Shown here: positions 49,795-62,487 of the stretch, piece after piece
How the letters are laid out: every line of letters begins with the position of its first letter
Numbering within the stretch: the first letter of the stretch is position 1
Source: Prosapia bicincta
Lineage: Eukaryota; Arthropoda; Insecta; Hemiptera; Cercopidae
Direction of reading: 5' to 3'
Assembly: GCA_036971475.1 (NCBI GenBank)
Contig: JBAIZL010000002.1
Coordinates: 353,399,582 to 353,463,581, forward strand
Length of the DNA: 64,000 bases
The notes under the pieces: generated by a model
The model's database searches: none
Told to the model about the DNA's origin: nothing
Seen by the model: the letters and a program-made list of their open reading frames with translations, nothing else
Translations under genes and position numbers: made by a program

Positions 49795-51815
49795 CAGATG
49801 TTGGGACTTGAAGCTTCTAAAACACATTAAAAATGATTCCTTCATCTAGCAATAGGACTTACAGAGATAGCATTAATTGATACAATGCCATGGAAAACCT
49901 ACTGGTTTTTTTAGGATAAAAAGTCTCCTTATTTTAGTTTGCAATGCATCAACCGGTGTATCTACATGCAGTCAATTGTTGGCATGTGTTCGATAGTTAG
50001 TAGGATAGGACAAGATAAAAAAAGAATTTTTAATATCACAAGAGTTGGAATAATAACAAAAGGAAAAGATGTCAAGAAAATTATCTTTGAGAAGTACAAT
50101 TCTGAGTGAAAGAAGCTAGAAAGATTTTGTACTCATGAGGCACCTGCTTACTAGGATCAGGTACAGCCCAAGCAACATTAGAGAAAGTGAAAAACCCTGA
50201 TACAGCTATGGTGTACTGAATAATTCACTGTTAAAAATTAGCATCTATAACCAATAAGAGCATGAATTATTGAATGCCATGAAATTTGTCATGAGGATCG
50301 TGAACTCTGTTTAAGATAGTTGAAAACATACACTTATTTTCAAAGAGTTATCTGTAGAATTAGACTTTGAGAATGAGGCACTACTATATAATATTTAGTT
50401 GTTTTGGCTGTCAAAAGGCAATATGTTAGGATGCTTATATGAGTTCAGATTTTAAAGATTTTTTTTTTACTGTGACTAAGCTCCATTTATTGACCTAACC
50501 GAATAAACCGAACTTTGAGATCCAACTCGCATATCTAGAGTTTTTTTGGACACTTGAGTCATTTAAACTTTTAACTGATTCTGGAAACAATATATTGGAA
50601 GGTGTTGGTAATACTTTTGCATTCGAAGACAAACGTCATGCGTTTATGTGTAAGATTGATCTCTGGTTAAGCAAAGTTGAAGAAAAATATTCTTAATCTT
50701 TAGTGAGTTAAAAAAAAACGTCTCATTAATTTCTAGCATATTCCAATGATTGGGTAGTAGCTTTGCTGTATCTCATAATGTTTTAAGCATTTTTTGTGTG
50801 CGCATAAATCTTCTATTTTATTGTTAAATGAAAAACAAATTATGAGATTCTTTATTTGCAATCAGTGATTTGAGAGTAGCTCTTAGCTAAAGCCCAAATC
50901 CTAGAATTCCTCAGCTTGAGAAACAAATTTGTGCATAAAAAGCATATTAAAAAAAATTAGAAGAATTTCCATTGTTATTTTCAACTACTATTATTTTGTA
51001 TTCTTTATTTCATCAACAGACAATTCAGAATTAAAATATTTATTACTTTTAGTGATATACAACGCCTACATTATGAAAATTAAAAGTTTTGTTTGAAAAA
51101 TGTTTTTTTCTAATTATTCTTTAATTTTGGTGCAATTGATAAAGATATATGTAATAGGAGGGTCGGGATATATATACTTTTAGGCTGAGTGGTCAGCAGA
51201 GATCTGCGTGTTGGGAACCAATACTCTATGGTGATTAGATTGGTTGAGTATTCGGTACATGGTTTTATGTTGGTTTCAGTATGTAATTTATATTTCTATT
51301 AAATAGTAATGTTAGGTCTAAATATTTTTTGTTGTTTTCTTCTCACATGGTAAAATTTATGTTCGAATGTATGTTGTTGATTTATTTTAGAATAGTATTT
51401 GTTATATATTGTATATGGAAATGAAAGCAAACACAAGTGATGTCTAGCAAGTTAAAGTTTATAGTGGTTCTATGAGTAATAAGTAAAATTTATTCCGTAG
51501 TTAAAACAGCTATTTCTGGTAAGAAATTGCCAACTGTTCAGTATGACTAATATACTATTATGATATTGGTTGTCAGTCATAAATAACAACAAAGGTAATG
51601 AATTTTAAACTTTATGTAAGATTTTAAACTAGTTGATGGAATCACATTTAGAAAGGTGGAAGTTCATCTAGAAAAATTACGAGATTGACTGATATAAAGA
51701 GCTGTTGTTTTGTGATTTATTGTTAATTCTCTAGCCCAATCACTTGTGAAAAGGTACAAATGTTTAACACTCATTTCACTAAAACAAATGCTATTACACT
51801 TTCTACACACATATA
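49795..51815. other. Host non-coding DNA
   Basis: No coding sense, RNA gene or named repeat that I can support. It is AT-rich throughout, with a few T and A runs. Confidence 0.35.
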
Positions 51816-51823
51816 ATTTAGAA

Positions 51824-52140
51824 CAGGGTTGTCCAACTGGCGACCCGGAAGCCGCAATTGGCTCGCTAACCTATTATGTGCGGCCAATAGTTAAAAAAAT
51901 GTTATTTAATAATGATATACAGAAATGGATCAGTGTATTAGTCAGTTGAAGCAATATAACAGCCTAAAAATGCACCATTTTGTATCTAATTTTAAAAAAG
52001 TTTCTCCCCCGGGCAGTAATTTTAATTCAACCTCCGGTAAATATATTTCACAGACTCTGCACCACACATAAGTGTGGCCCGGGGTGTGATCCTCAAATTT
52101 ACTTTTGGCACCCTCCACCGTTGTAAGTTGGAAAACTCTG
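51824..52140. mobile_element. hAT-type MITE with 8-bp target duplication
   Basis: The 317-bp element begins CAGGGTTGTCCAACTGGCGA; its reversed right end is CAGAGTTTTCCAACTTACAA. It is flanked by a perfect ATTTAGAA duplication (51,816-51,823 and 52,141-52,148), the 8-bp signature of hAT transposition. The interior has GC-rich subterminal blocks (GCGGCCAATAG, GTGTGGCCCGGGG) and no coding frame. Confidence 0.85.
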
Positions 52141-52519
52141 ATTTAGAACACAATTTCTGTACATATGAACACTTACACCTTCTCATAAGGATTATTGACT
52201 GCTCAAAACCATTGTCAGTTGGAAGTGCTGAAAGGGTCAAAGCTTGAAAAACTCCGATCTTGGAGGCTGCTGTCAGCCCCTTTGGCCCTTGGTCAGGGAG
52301 TGTCACAAGTGCACAGGCGTTGTATTACGGGTATCTACAGTATTCCTATAGAAACAAGAATTCCGGAGGTTGGCAATTATCGCGAGTGATCCATGGGTTA
52401 CCTGACACGATCGCTAGCTTCAACTCTTTTATAGATTCTAAAAACTTGTCAAATGAAGTTAGTTCTAAGAGGTTAATAATGCTTCGCTTAGCGAACCTAG
52501 GGTTAAAGGTGAGAGTAAG

Positions 52520-53442
52520 AGGTTTTTGGTGACAATGACACCAGCATTCCTTGTCATTAGCATTATCTGCCCAAAGTGCCCTTTTCCTTTGCTCCTTTCC
52601 ATTAATAAAGCAATTACTGCCTATGCTGGAGCTGCGATCAGGTTTATTAAAAATCTAAAATATCGGACACTGCTCTTTAGAAAATCTAACGAGACAAACA
52701 CATTCTCTTTTAAAAATTGCCTCCTTCTTTGACCAGCTTAAGTATCTGTGGCTCCCCATAGATCCTTGAATTCCTCAAAGGAAGTCAGAACTGCCTTCTT
52801 AGTCAGTTACAAACGTCGTCCCTATTTTGGAGACTGACAAAGGCGTATAAGTTGTAACAGGCAAACCGGAGATACCAGAATTCATACATGTAGATTACCA
52901 AAGGCTCTCAGTGAGGCCATATGTGGATAACCCTTGCTGATTCTTCAAGTGTCATGGCTTTAAGCACATTAGTTCTTCCTGATTGAAGCAGAGTATATGC
53001 AGACAATGTGCCACTAAAATTCGTGATTAAAACGAATTGGATTAATACTCCAAAGTGGGCCAACTGTGGTGGTGATCACTCGATGCGATCTTTCAACTGT
53101 CTTAACTTTAAGGAGGAGAAAGTTATTATGGCCAAAGAGGGGATAGCGTTTTCAGAGGCAATGAACATCTATTATTCTAATCAACCTAAGATTGATGGTA
53201 AAACCTATGCCGCTACTCTGACTACTACAAAGTCTTCCTGTTTGAACTGTGTCGACCTGGTAAAGAAGATTGAAATTCCAACTGACCAGGTTACTCGTCT
53301 ACTGTCATTTGTAACACGTAGTCCCTCGTTAAATCTAGAAGAACCTGAAAAGATGTTATGTGATTTGTCTCGTTTACCAATGGAAAGACATATTTACCAT
53401 GAATCTCAAACATGTATACACAATGTAGGTTACCTATCTTGA
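52520..53442 (+). pseudogene. LINE (I/Jockey-type) ORF1 remnant
   Basis: ORF1 of these non-LTR elements is a nucleic-acid-binding gag-like protein. Pieces in several frames follow its order: SPFAINKA-like start (about 52,590), PEFIHVDYQRLSVRPYVDNP (about 52,880), a degraded first knuckle FFKCHGFKH, SICRQCA, then WANCGGDHSMRSFNCLNFKE (about 53,055) in which the first knuckle Cys appears lost. A 144-codon frame runs 53,008-53,442. ORF2 (endonuclease/RT) is not seen downstream. Confidence 0.6.
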
Positions 53443-54796
53443 CAACTGGCATACAAGGACAACAAAACAAAACTGTCCCAGTACCAGTTTGCAGTTTTTG
53501 CAGTAGTTTCTAGAAATGGCTTTATAGTATGAAAGCTGATATCAAACTAAACAGAATGATACTTTTATTTACTCAAATGAATGATATTTAGAAACGTTTA
53601 CAGTTTAATTAATATTAATAGCAAGGAAAACGGTTTTGTATTTTGATGAAAATTGCTTGAGTTAAATTAAAACAAAAAAGATTGAGTGGCAAAGAAGTTG
53701 GCTTTAAAAATGTCTTTGGTATGAGTAATTTTGTAAAACGTCAAGTAGGTTTGTGTTAAACTAAAACCATTAGTAAAATCTTTGTCTGAAAAAAGTAATT
53801 TATTTGAAAAAAACAGCCCTTTACAAATAAACCTCTACAAATATTGCCTTTACAAATCTTATACTTATTTTAGTCTTACACCGATGGTAGAAACATTTAT
53901 GGCTTGACTATCATTACTATATTTTTTAATTATTTATATCAGTTTTATTAATAATAATGAAAGTTAATTAATTTGTCTGTATCATTTCATATGTTTTGCT
54001 AGGACCTGGATATGGATGCGATGGTGGTTTTAAATATATTGAAATCTTAGTGACAGAACAAAATCTTATTCTGAAAACAGAATATTTTTATAAATGCGAT
54101 ATTCAAAAAAATGCACAGCACAATCAGCATAGGAACAGTAACAAAAGTATGTATTCTATATTTATAATTATTTAGTTAACAACCAACGTTTACTATTATT
54201 TGTATAAATTGTATTAAAACAATATAACGCTTTTTTGTTGTGTATGCTTTGTGGTTTGTTTCCTAAATAACTTAAAAAATAGATTTGTTGTGGTTCAAAA
54301 ATTTTAAAAAATTGAAATAAGAATTGTTACAGTAAGCATGTTGGCTCTAAGAAAATGAAGTAGTAGAAATACCTTTGGTAAATAAAAAGAAAGGTCAAGA
54401 AATTATAATAAATATCTTTATTACAAAAAACTCAATATTTTATCTCACCATAGTATCTCTCATGGTAAAGAGTAGTGATACTCGTCAGAAGAATTAAACT
54501 GACAAGATTATCTAAAGATTACAATCGTTCTCTATTTTCTCTTTCTCTAATTCCTTTTCCAGATCAAACATTCTTTTGATGGCTGAGGACTATTGGAATT
54601 CCAGGTCTGTCTTCATAAATCTTACATATCCCATATTAATAATAGAATTTAAGAGTAGCTTTTGATCTGAGACCTGACACTGTTCAGTGTTCCCTATTCT
54701 TCCCCATTTGACTTTAAGTGATACCTTTTTCTTACTCTATTTGTTATTAAATTCCTGTAATTTGGGCTTTTTTTGTAAAGAATAATATAAGGTTTA
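53443..54796. other. Host non-coding DNA
   Basis: AT-rich sequence between the LINE remnant and the Tigger element. I see no gene, RNA or repeat boundary. Confidence 0.35.
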
Positions 54797-54798
54797 TA

Positions 54799-56856
54799 CA
54801 GTAGAACCTCTCAAACTCGATTCCCGAAAACTCGACATTCCGTAAAACTCGACAAGGTTGTTGGATTAGTATTTTTTTTACACCACCCACAACGTAAAGC
54901 TTCCCATCAGTACATAGACCGCCCGAGAGCGCTAGAGACTCATACTAGGTTACTAGGTTTACCAGACTAGAGACTTGATCGTGGTGAAAGCGTAAATTAT
55001 ATAACGTTGGACTTGAACATCGGTAGGTCTACAGTGCTCGGTTGGAAGAAAAAAGATATCTGAAATTAAACCGTGTTTGAAAAGACGGTGTATAGAATCC
55101 ATCGCGGAACGAAAAACAATGAGAAGTGCAGAGTTCGAAAAAAACTGCGAAACCCTTTACCAATGGTTCCGTGTGCACAGGGAGAAGGGAACGCCTATAT
55201 CTGGACCCATCCTGCAAGAGAAATCTCTTCAGTTTTATGAACAAGTTAAGGACGAAGGAGAGCTAGGGTTTACAGCGAGCAATGGTTGATTGTCAAGGTG
55301 GAAACGATATGGAATCAAGCTGCTCAGTATCTGCGGGGGAAAACTGTCAGCTGACCCTAACAACGTGAGTGACTTCAAGACCAAACTACATGAGTTTATT
55401 GAAGAAGAAGGACTGTCAGGTGATCAAATCTACAATGCAGATGAGACAGGACTAAACTTTCGAATGCTTCCTACTAAAATTTTAGCTCTTACAGATGAAA
55501 AAGCTGCACACGGTTTTAAGAGAAGTAAGGAGCGTGTGACTATTATTGCCTGCAGTAATGCAACAGGAGAGCACAAAATCAACTTATTGCTAATTGGAAA
55601 AGCAAAAAAACAAGAGCATTTAAAACTGCCAGATGCACAAGTGATGGATGCTTTGAACTCCCAGTTTGGTATAGAAATCAATCTAATGAATGGATGAGCG
55701 AAGCATTTTTAAAGAGTGGTTTTTTCAACAGTTCGTCAAAGAGTTTGAGAAGTTTCTGAAGAAAAGAAATTTTCTCAGGAAAGCTCTACTGATTCTCGAT
55801 AATTCTACGACTCACCCTGATGTGCAATATTTACAGTACAAAGACATTAAAGCAATGTTTCTACCGCCGAACGTCACATCTCTCTGTCAACCGATGGACC
55901 AAGGAACTTTGGCAGCGTTAAAGAGAAGGTACAGACGTAAGCTTTTGTCATCTTTGGTGTTGTCCTTGGAATCGGGTGAGGAGCTAACGGTTAAACTAAA
56001 GAAGATCGATTTATTAGATGCCATTGGATGGGTCTCTCAATCTTGGATCGAGCTTGAGACCATAACCCTCATTCGTTCTTGAAGGAAACTTCTAGATCAC
56101 GCAGGAAATGATTTGTCACGTGACGATGGAATCAATTCTGAAAATAGTGACTTGATTGAACTCTTGATGAAAAAATCCCAGGGTGTGAAGAGCCTTCAAG
56201 CAATGGTGTCAATGAATGGATGGATCTCGACGGAGCATCAGAACCATTAGGAGAAGATGAAATCATCGCAGCTGTCAAAGGGCGTGACGTAGAAGGGGAC
56301 GATTCGGAAGAAGAAGAGCACGAGCATGATCGACAAGAAAGAAAAGTTAGCCACAGTGAGGCTGTGAAATTTATTGAAGGGACATTGCAGTACTTAGAGC
56401 AGCAAAATGCGACTGGAATGGAGATTCTGTTCCTCAGGAGACTCCGTGATCAAGCTGCAAGACGCCGTGTGGAGACAGAAAAGCAGTTTTCAATCACAGG
56501 GATTCTCAAACGACTTCAGTAAGTTTACTTTTTCACTTTTCTGCTAATGTACAGAAAACTTCCCATAACTAAATGTGATGGACTTTTTATAAGCAGCATA
56601 ATCAACTTCAGTAATAATCGTAATGAACACTGTATTTTCAGATTCTACTCGGCCTTTTGTCTCAAATTGTTTTTAAAAATTTTTTTATTATAAGTTATAA
56701 ATGTTGATATAAATATATAATTGTATATACTAATTCAATAAATGTACAATTTTAATACTCTAAATAAGCGTTCAACTCCTAGTTATTTTTAGTTAAGTTC
56801 CCTAAAACTGAACAACCTTTAAGCCCACATTGTGTCGAGTATGAGAGGTTCTACTG
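54799..56856 (+). mobile_element. Tigger-like DNA transposon, both ends present, transposase broken
   Basis: The element is 2,058 bp. Terminal repeats CAGTAGAACCTCTCAAACTC and, reversed, CAGTAGAACCTCTCATACTC match at 21 of 22 bases and are flanked by TA (54,797-54,798; 56,857-56,858), the Tc1/mariner-superfamily target duplication. The plus-strand transposase runs from about 54,980 to 56,522: an HTH with IGRSTVLGWKKK, a second DNA-binding domain (ETLYQWFRVHREKG), the DDE core with IYNADETGL, LLILDNSTTHPD and LCQPMDQGTLAALKRRYRRK, and an acidic tail. Stops at 55,287, 55,695 and 56,080 and lack of a clear start show it is dead. Confidence 0.9.
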
Positions 56857-56858
56857 TA

Positions 56859-58597
56859 TTTACATACCTCCTTTTTTTTTATCTATTTCATATTCTCTGA
56901 AGTTTGTAGGATAGTGTTCTAAGCAGTTAACACATTTAATTGGTAGCTCTCCCCATAACAGTATTAATAGGCCATGCCATACGAATTTAGTGAAATTTAC
57001 CTGTCTCAAATTCTGTGACTATGCCCATATTTTTTACAGTTTTTTTATTGTGGATTTATTTCCATTCTTTTTCTTTCTTTTCTAATTTTTAAAAAGTATA
57101 CATAATTTTAATTGAAAATCTTCTTGTAAAAGACTATTTAAATTCAACAATTGTTAGAAGTAAGAGAGCAATGCAATAAAGAGAAAAGGTTTTACCATGC
57201 AAATAAAAGTTATAGTAATTAAACACACGTGAAGTGTAAAAAATAAAAAAAGGTATGTATGATAAATTATAATACGTTTAACTCAAAAATTCAGACGTTT
57301 ATGAAATACAGAAAAGAAAAGTTTTTTGTAGTTCAATTTTTTGTAGTTCAATTGAAAAGAAGTCCTAAACATATTTTTTTTTTGTGAACACTGGGCTAGT
57401 TAGATAAATTCAAATCATGCTTCATTTTTCAGGAAAATCAAGGAAATTTTATATAATGGTAGATAACAACAGTATATGCCTCAAAAATGTTTGACTTCAA
57501 TTATGGGTTAAAAGAACTATATTTTTAATACAGATGGATCTGGGATTTTCCATAAGTAACTCCTGATAATATTGAAATATAAAGGTGAAACATGTTTTGG
57601 TAGAGAGTTATGAAGATAGGATAAGTATTCTATCTGCTAATGTAAACAGAAATGAAAAAAGTGAATCGTTTGTTATGGTAAGTAAAAAAAACTTTGTTAA
57701 GAATATTAATACTGTTGACTATAGTGCCAATAAAGAATCTTGGACGTCAAGTGACATTTTTTGTAATGAGCTGTAGGTTTGGATCAACAGTTTGTATCAC
57801 AAAAAATGGAATTCTGTTGCTTGTAGACAAGTATACAGCTTAAAAATTGCTTGAAAACATTAAACTACCATTAATTCCTATAAAACACTACAAATGTTTT
57901 ATAATATATAGAGAGTGATGATTAGACGTCTAAAGTGTGATTTTTACAAATCAATATTGCTGAGAATGATTGAATACATCGACAAAAAAACAAGTCTGCA
58001 ATGAAAATTTGTTTTACAGTTTGGTTTATTTATAGAACTTGGAGCTGTGTTTTGAAAGAAAACATAGACCAAATTTGATGTTTTCAAAAGTTTAGAGTTA
58101 TTTGGGTGCAAGGGACAAGTGATGTCAGAGGATTAAGGCATGGAATATGAAAATCGCATGCTTCTGTATATAGCGGTATAAAGAACTGATTGTATGAGTC
58201 AAACGATCTGGATGCTTATGTTTGTGTTCACAATTACATTAGTACAATTGAAATTTTAACAGAAGGAAACTTTGTGTTTGATGTAAAAATACACTAAAAA
58301 GTAAATGTGTCAATATTAAGCAAAATTCTTTAAGTAATATAATATTTCATGTAAGGCAATTAGAAATGTATTTTATTAGTCTGTAACAAAACCTTTCAAT
58401 TACTCATTTCAGTAACTGGCTTTTGATCCAGTTTCTATATTCCAGTATGTTACTTTTTTGCTAGCATATTTCAAAAATAATTTTGTTTAAACTATTAGTT
58501 GTTATAAAAATAAGTCTATATGTAGAAATTTCATAAAAACAAAAACAATATTTATTTTTCTAAAATTGTATATAAGTATATTTTTATTTTGTACAGG
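56859..58597. other. Host non-coding DNA
   Basis: No supported gene. Near 57,322-57,352 a 16-base unit (TTTTTGTAGTTCAATT) is repeated in tandem. The 63-codon frame at 57,585-57,776 has no recognisable motif. Confidence 0.35.
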
Positions 58598-58639
58598 TCA
58601 GTACCTTGGCTTCATACATATCTAAAAGCCAGATTTGCA

Positions 58640-58795
58640 CAAACTTACTTTTATGGGTGTTGGAACTTCAAAGAGTGAAGCACTAAAAAAGGCTACTGCT
58701 AGAGCTCTTGTTCAATTAAAATTATGTTTGTGCAGAAAATCAACACTAATTGAAAATTTAATTTTCTTGAATAAGATTCCTTACTTATTTGATTA
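58640..58795 (+). CDS. Possible exon or remnant of a double-stranded-RNA-binding domain
   Basis: Forty-nine codons read LHKLTFMGVGTSKSEALKKA then TARALVQL. The pattern GxGxSKxxAxxxAxxxAL is the C-terminal half of a dsRBD. AG dinucleotides after pyrimidine-rich sequence at 58,596-58,598 and 58,637-58,640 could serve as splice acceptors. The frame has a stop just upstream (TAA in CATATCTAAAAG), so only the later acceptor would work, and the upstream half of the domain was not found. The frame ends at TAA near 58,795. It could be a pseudogene or chance. Confidence 0.25.
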
Positions 58796-59586
58796 AATGT
58801 TGAAGCTTTATTAGAAATGAGTCCTTTTATTTATCAACCCATTGAGGTAGATACTCGAGTCTGGCTCAATTCGCTTATGCTAGACTGAATGCAAAAACAA
58901 GAGTATATTTTTTGCTCAAAACACAACAGATATTTGTTAATGAATTTTGTTTTGCATACTAGGTGTTGGCATACCCTCCTAATACATTTCAATTGAACAG
59001 AGTATTTTATTTTATTTTGCTTATTTGGCAAATATATTATGAATGCCATATATTATAAAATTATTGAAGCCTAGCCTGATTCTGCATGCCATCAGGTCTC
59101 GTTACCTGATATCTTATTTATACACACATACAGACAAAATTATATTCCTGTGAAGAGTAATATAATAGTATACTACACTGCAGTTTTATTTTTACAAAAT
59201 AGATAGTTGTATTTTTATAAAATAGATAGTTTGTAATATTTATTTTATGAAAAATATATAAAAGATCACTTTACCTTGAAAATGAAAACTAAAAACATTT
59301 TTTCAGTTATTTACATTAAAAAAATAATAATTAAATGTTCATGAATTAGTGTTAACTAATTGTAACAAAACTTTTAATCTAGATAACAAAAAAAATAATA
59401 AATTTATTCCCAGAAATAACGATTTTACTCAATATTTCAAACTAATGTCTATAAAATTCCCAAGATCAACTGCTGCCAATAGTCCTGATCTTGCGGAAAT
59501 AACACTACCTCAATGGGCAAAAAATAATTTCTTACCAAAATTATGTTTTTCGAAAAAATAAGAATATTTTTATTTGTGACAAAACA
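58796..59586. other. Host non-coding DNA
   Basis: No supported gene. A short tandem unit (ACAAAATAGATAGTT and TAAAATAGATAGTTT) lies at about 59,197-59,233. Confidence 0.35.
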
Positions 59587-59790
59587 GTTATAGTTTAGAT
59601 GTTTAGCTGGGTATAATCAATTATGATGATAACTTTGCCATTAAAAAGTGTTTTTAAGAATAAATTGTTGACTATTCATTGTTATTTAATTATTGATGTC
59701 AGAGTCTTCAGACACATTTAACTAATCATGCAGTAGAATTAGTAAGACATAATTATTGGTACTGAGATTCAATTTGTTACAATTTTACAT
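59587..59790. repeat. 200-bp diverged direct repeat, copy 1
   Basis: It matches 60,474-60,675 in the same orientation. Shared blocks include TAGTTTAGATGTT, TTTTTAAGAATAAATTGTTG, TTATTTAATTATTGAT and TTTGTTACAATTTTA. The divergence suggests an old duplication or two copies of an uncharacterised host repeat. Confidence 0.75.
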
Positions 59791-60473
59791 TCTTCATTAA
59801 TTAGCTAAACACCAATTTGATTAGCAACATATGCATGCCATAATAAATCCTCTAAAAGTAACATGTTTTTAAAACATTTTTTTATTTTTTTCTTTATTTT
59901 TCCCTAATTTTGTAAATTATTACACTATTTTTAATATTTGTTATGAAAATATTTAAGAAAGTATAAATTTTGTTAACATTAGTAGCCGTCCAGTTTCCAG
60001 TTTTGTATGGTCAGACAAAGTATTATTTTCATACACATCATAATATTCTTTGATTTCCATAATAATTTTGTTGGCCAAATCTATATAAAAAAATATTTTA
60101 AATAAGTCTAATTCCTTAGGTTCCGATTAGAAAACAAATTTGTTTAGAACTGCATGATTTATTTGTATCAAAATCATGCAACAATCTGTAAACACGTGAG
60201 ACAAACCATAGACTTTGCACGTAAAAGAATGGTGACGATGTCCCCTTTTGTGTGTTTATTGTCCAGATAATATCGAATATTAAACCTATAGTGCTGTACA
60301 ATACACAAGAAATAAAATGGTAAACATACGGCAATGCTAATCTGGGAAAAATATTTGAACGTTCATATATGACAATGCTTCCGCTGTCCGTAGTGCGATA
60401 TCACGTACTGTAACGTGAATGCTAATCAAAGGGTTAATAAGGTGATCAATGAGATAGAATTTCTGAAGAAACC
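59791..60473. other. Host non-coding DNA between duplicated blocks
   Basis: No gene or repeat boundary supported; it is the spacer between the two 200-bp repeat copies. Confidence 0.35.
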
Positions 60474-60675
60474 ATTGTAGTTTAGATGTTGTACTTGCTA
60501 TAATCATGATGATGATGACTTTGTCACTGAAAATCATTTTTAAGAATAAATTGTTGACGGTTTGTCATTATTTAATTATTGATATCAGTCTTAGGATACA
60601 TTTAAACTACATTCCTTAATCTCAGTGTTGCAGAGTTATTGGTATCAAGATTTGATTTGTTACAATTTTATATTA
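60474..60675. repeat. 200-bp diverged direct repeat, copy 2
   Basis: Partner of 59,587-59,790, about 890 bases away in the same orientation. Confidence 0.75.
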
Positions 60676-61108
60676 CTTCTAATAAGCTTGCCAACAAGAT
60701 ACACATATTAATAAAATCTGTGTTTTTAAATATCTGAATGTTTAAAACACTCAACAGTATGATTTATGTTCAGAAATTTTACATATTAAAAACATAATGA
60801 ATCATTTGTATTCAGTTCTTCATTCAGTAATGAATAATTCAGTTCTTTTTAATGCCATAAAATATCTAATACAATGCCAAACATAATTTACAGCCATAGT
60901 GCTGTAACCATAGTAACTTAGTTATTTGTGGCAAATTTTTGTTTTGTCCCTCTGAGGAACAAATAAACTGCCTGGTTTTGAAAATGGAATCTCGTATTTT
61001 TGTAAGTAGATCTAACAATTTTATTTTAACTTTACAGACTAAAATTGGAATTTTGTACTTATTTGTTACTGTTTTTGTACAGAACCTAAGCTATATCAAT
61101 AAGCCTAA
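60676..61108. other. Host non-coding DNA
   Basis: AT-rich; nothing recognisable up to the TTAA that marks the piggyBac insertion. Confidence 0.35.
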
Positions 61109-61112
61109 TTAA

Positions 61113-62483
61113 CCTTTTGCACTCTACTGTCGAGGGAGCCTCTCTTAGCATATATTGCATTTTACTCGTATGTGGGGGTCATCCAACATGATTTTCATAT
61201 GCCTATAACTCAACGACATTTTATTTTTTATTTATTTCTTTTTTTACCCGTGTCTGAGCTTCCAAAACCCGCTCAGCCCTCGTGGCAGCCAACATCTAGC
61301 GAGCTACCTCCGTCTCACATGCGCATGCGGTTAGTATCTCTACCGCGAGTGAAGGAAACGGGATTGATTGCCCAAGTACCAAGCTCATAAGCTCTTTCCA
61401 TGGAGAATCAGGAGATAGTGAAATGAAACAGTACGGTAAGTGTCGCGCTAAGAGTGGGATGAAAAACCTGGCAAGAAAGAAACCCTGCCAGGAAAAATCC
61501 CGCGACAGATCATGCAGGAACCCTGGGGGCTTGGATCACATTCAATCTTTTACCGTTTGGTGCTACAATCTATTGACAATAGTTTGAACTAAGTTGAAAA
61601 TGTTTATGAATATGTGAGTCATCACAAAATCTAGTTTGCCGCTATGTTATAAGCTGCAAGTAGGTTACAGTTTTGGTTATTTGTTTACTCGTAGTTTGCT
61701 GTGGCTTCACATGCAATTAGTGATTTTGAAATTCCTGATCTTTTATTTGATCCTGATTTATTAGAATGTAGTTAAGTTTCATAAACAAAATAATTAAACC
61801 AACAGGTATTTGTAAATATAACCAGTTTATGGGTGGTGTAAATTTAGCTGATCACTATAATGAACCGTGCAGTTTTACGAGGAACAAATAAATGGTGGAG
61901 GAAAATTTTTTTCTGGCTATTGGATGTAGCTGTAGTAAACAGTTTTATTATCTATAATAACAAAAAAAGGAAAGGAGAGAAAATGCTGTTAAACAAAAAT
62001 GGTTTCGCCAAAACTTGGCGAGGGAACTCATTGGTGATATCAGGAATAATCTGTGTAGTAAGAGTCGGCCATCAACAATGGGTCGGCCATCAACTACTGG
62101 CAAGGAAGAGAGACTGAATGGGAAATTACATTAAATTTATTCCAATGATAAAAGTAACTCTAAGGATTGTGCAGTTTGCAGTAACAGGAATATAAAAGGA
62201 GGCAGAGGGGAAACAGTTTTTTACTGCAAAACATTCAGCAGAAAACCAGGACTTCATCCGGGAGACGGTTTTGAAAGATTTCATACTCTGCAAAACTAAA
62301 AATAAGATAAAAAATCATATACATACTGTATTAGTAAATAAAAATAGCTTATTTTACTAAAATCATGTAAGAGAAAACAAAATATCCCATAAACAATAAT
62401 GCAACTTGCAGGCGAGGACTTTGTCTCAATTTAAATTACAAGTGGGGAAGCAAATCATGTTAAAAAAATCCAAGTGCTAAGGG
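61113..62483 (+). mobile_element. piggyBac-like transposon, internally deleted
   Basis: TTAA lies on both sides (61,109-61,112 and 62,484-62,487), the piggyBac target duplication. The left end is CCTTTTGCACTCTACTG; the reversed right end is CCCTTAGCACTTGG. The plus-strand transposase C-terminus (61,818-62,299) is similar to PGBD4-like proteins: YNQFMGGVNLADHYN, FFWLLDVAVVNSFIIYN in another frame, ARELIGDIRNN, and the Cys-rich end CAVCSNRNIKGGRGETVFYC then KPGLHPGDGFERFHT, where two later Cys are Phe and Gly. The DDD catalytic core is deleted. Non-autonomous. Confidence 0.85.
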
Positions 62484-62487
62484 TTAA

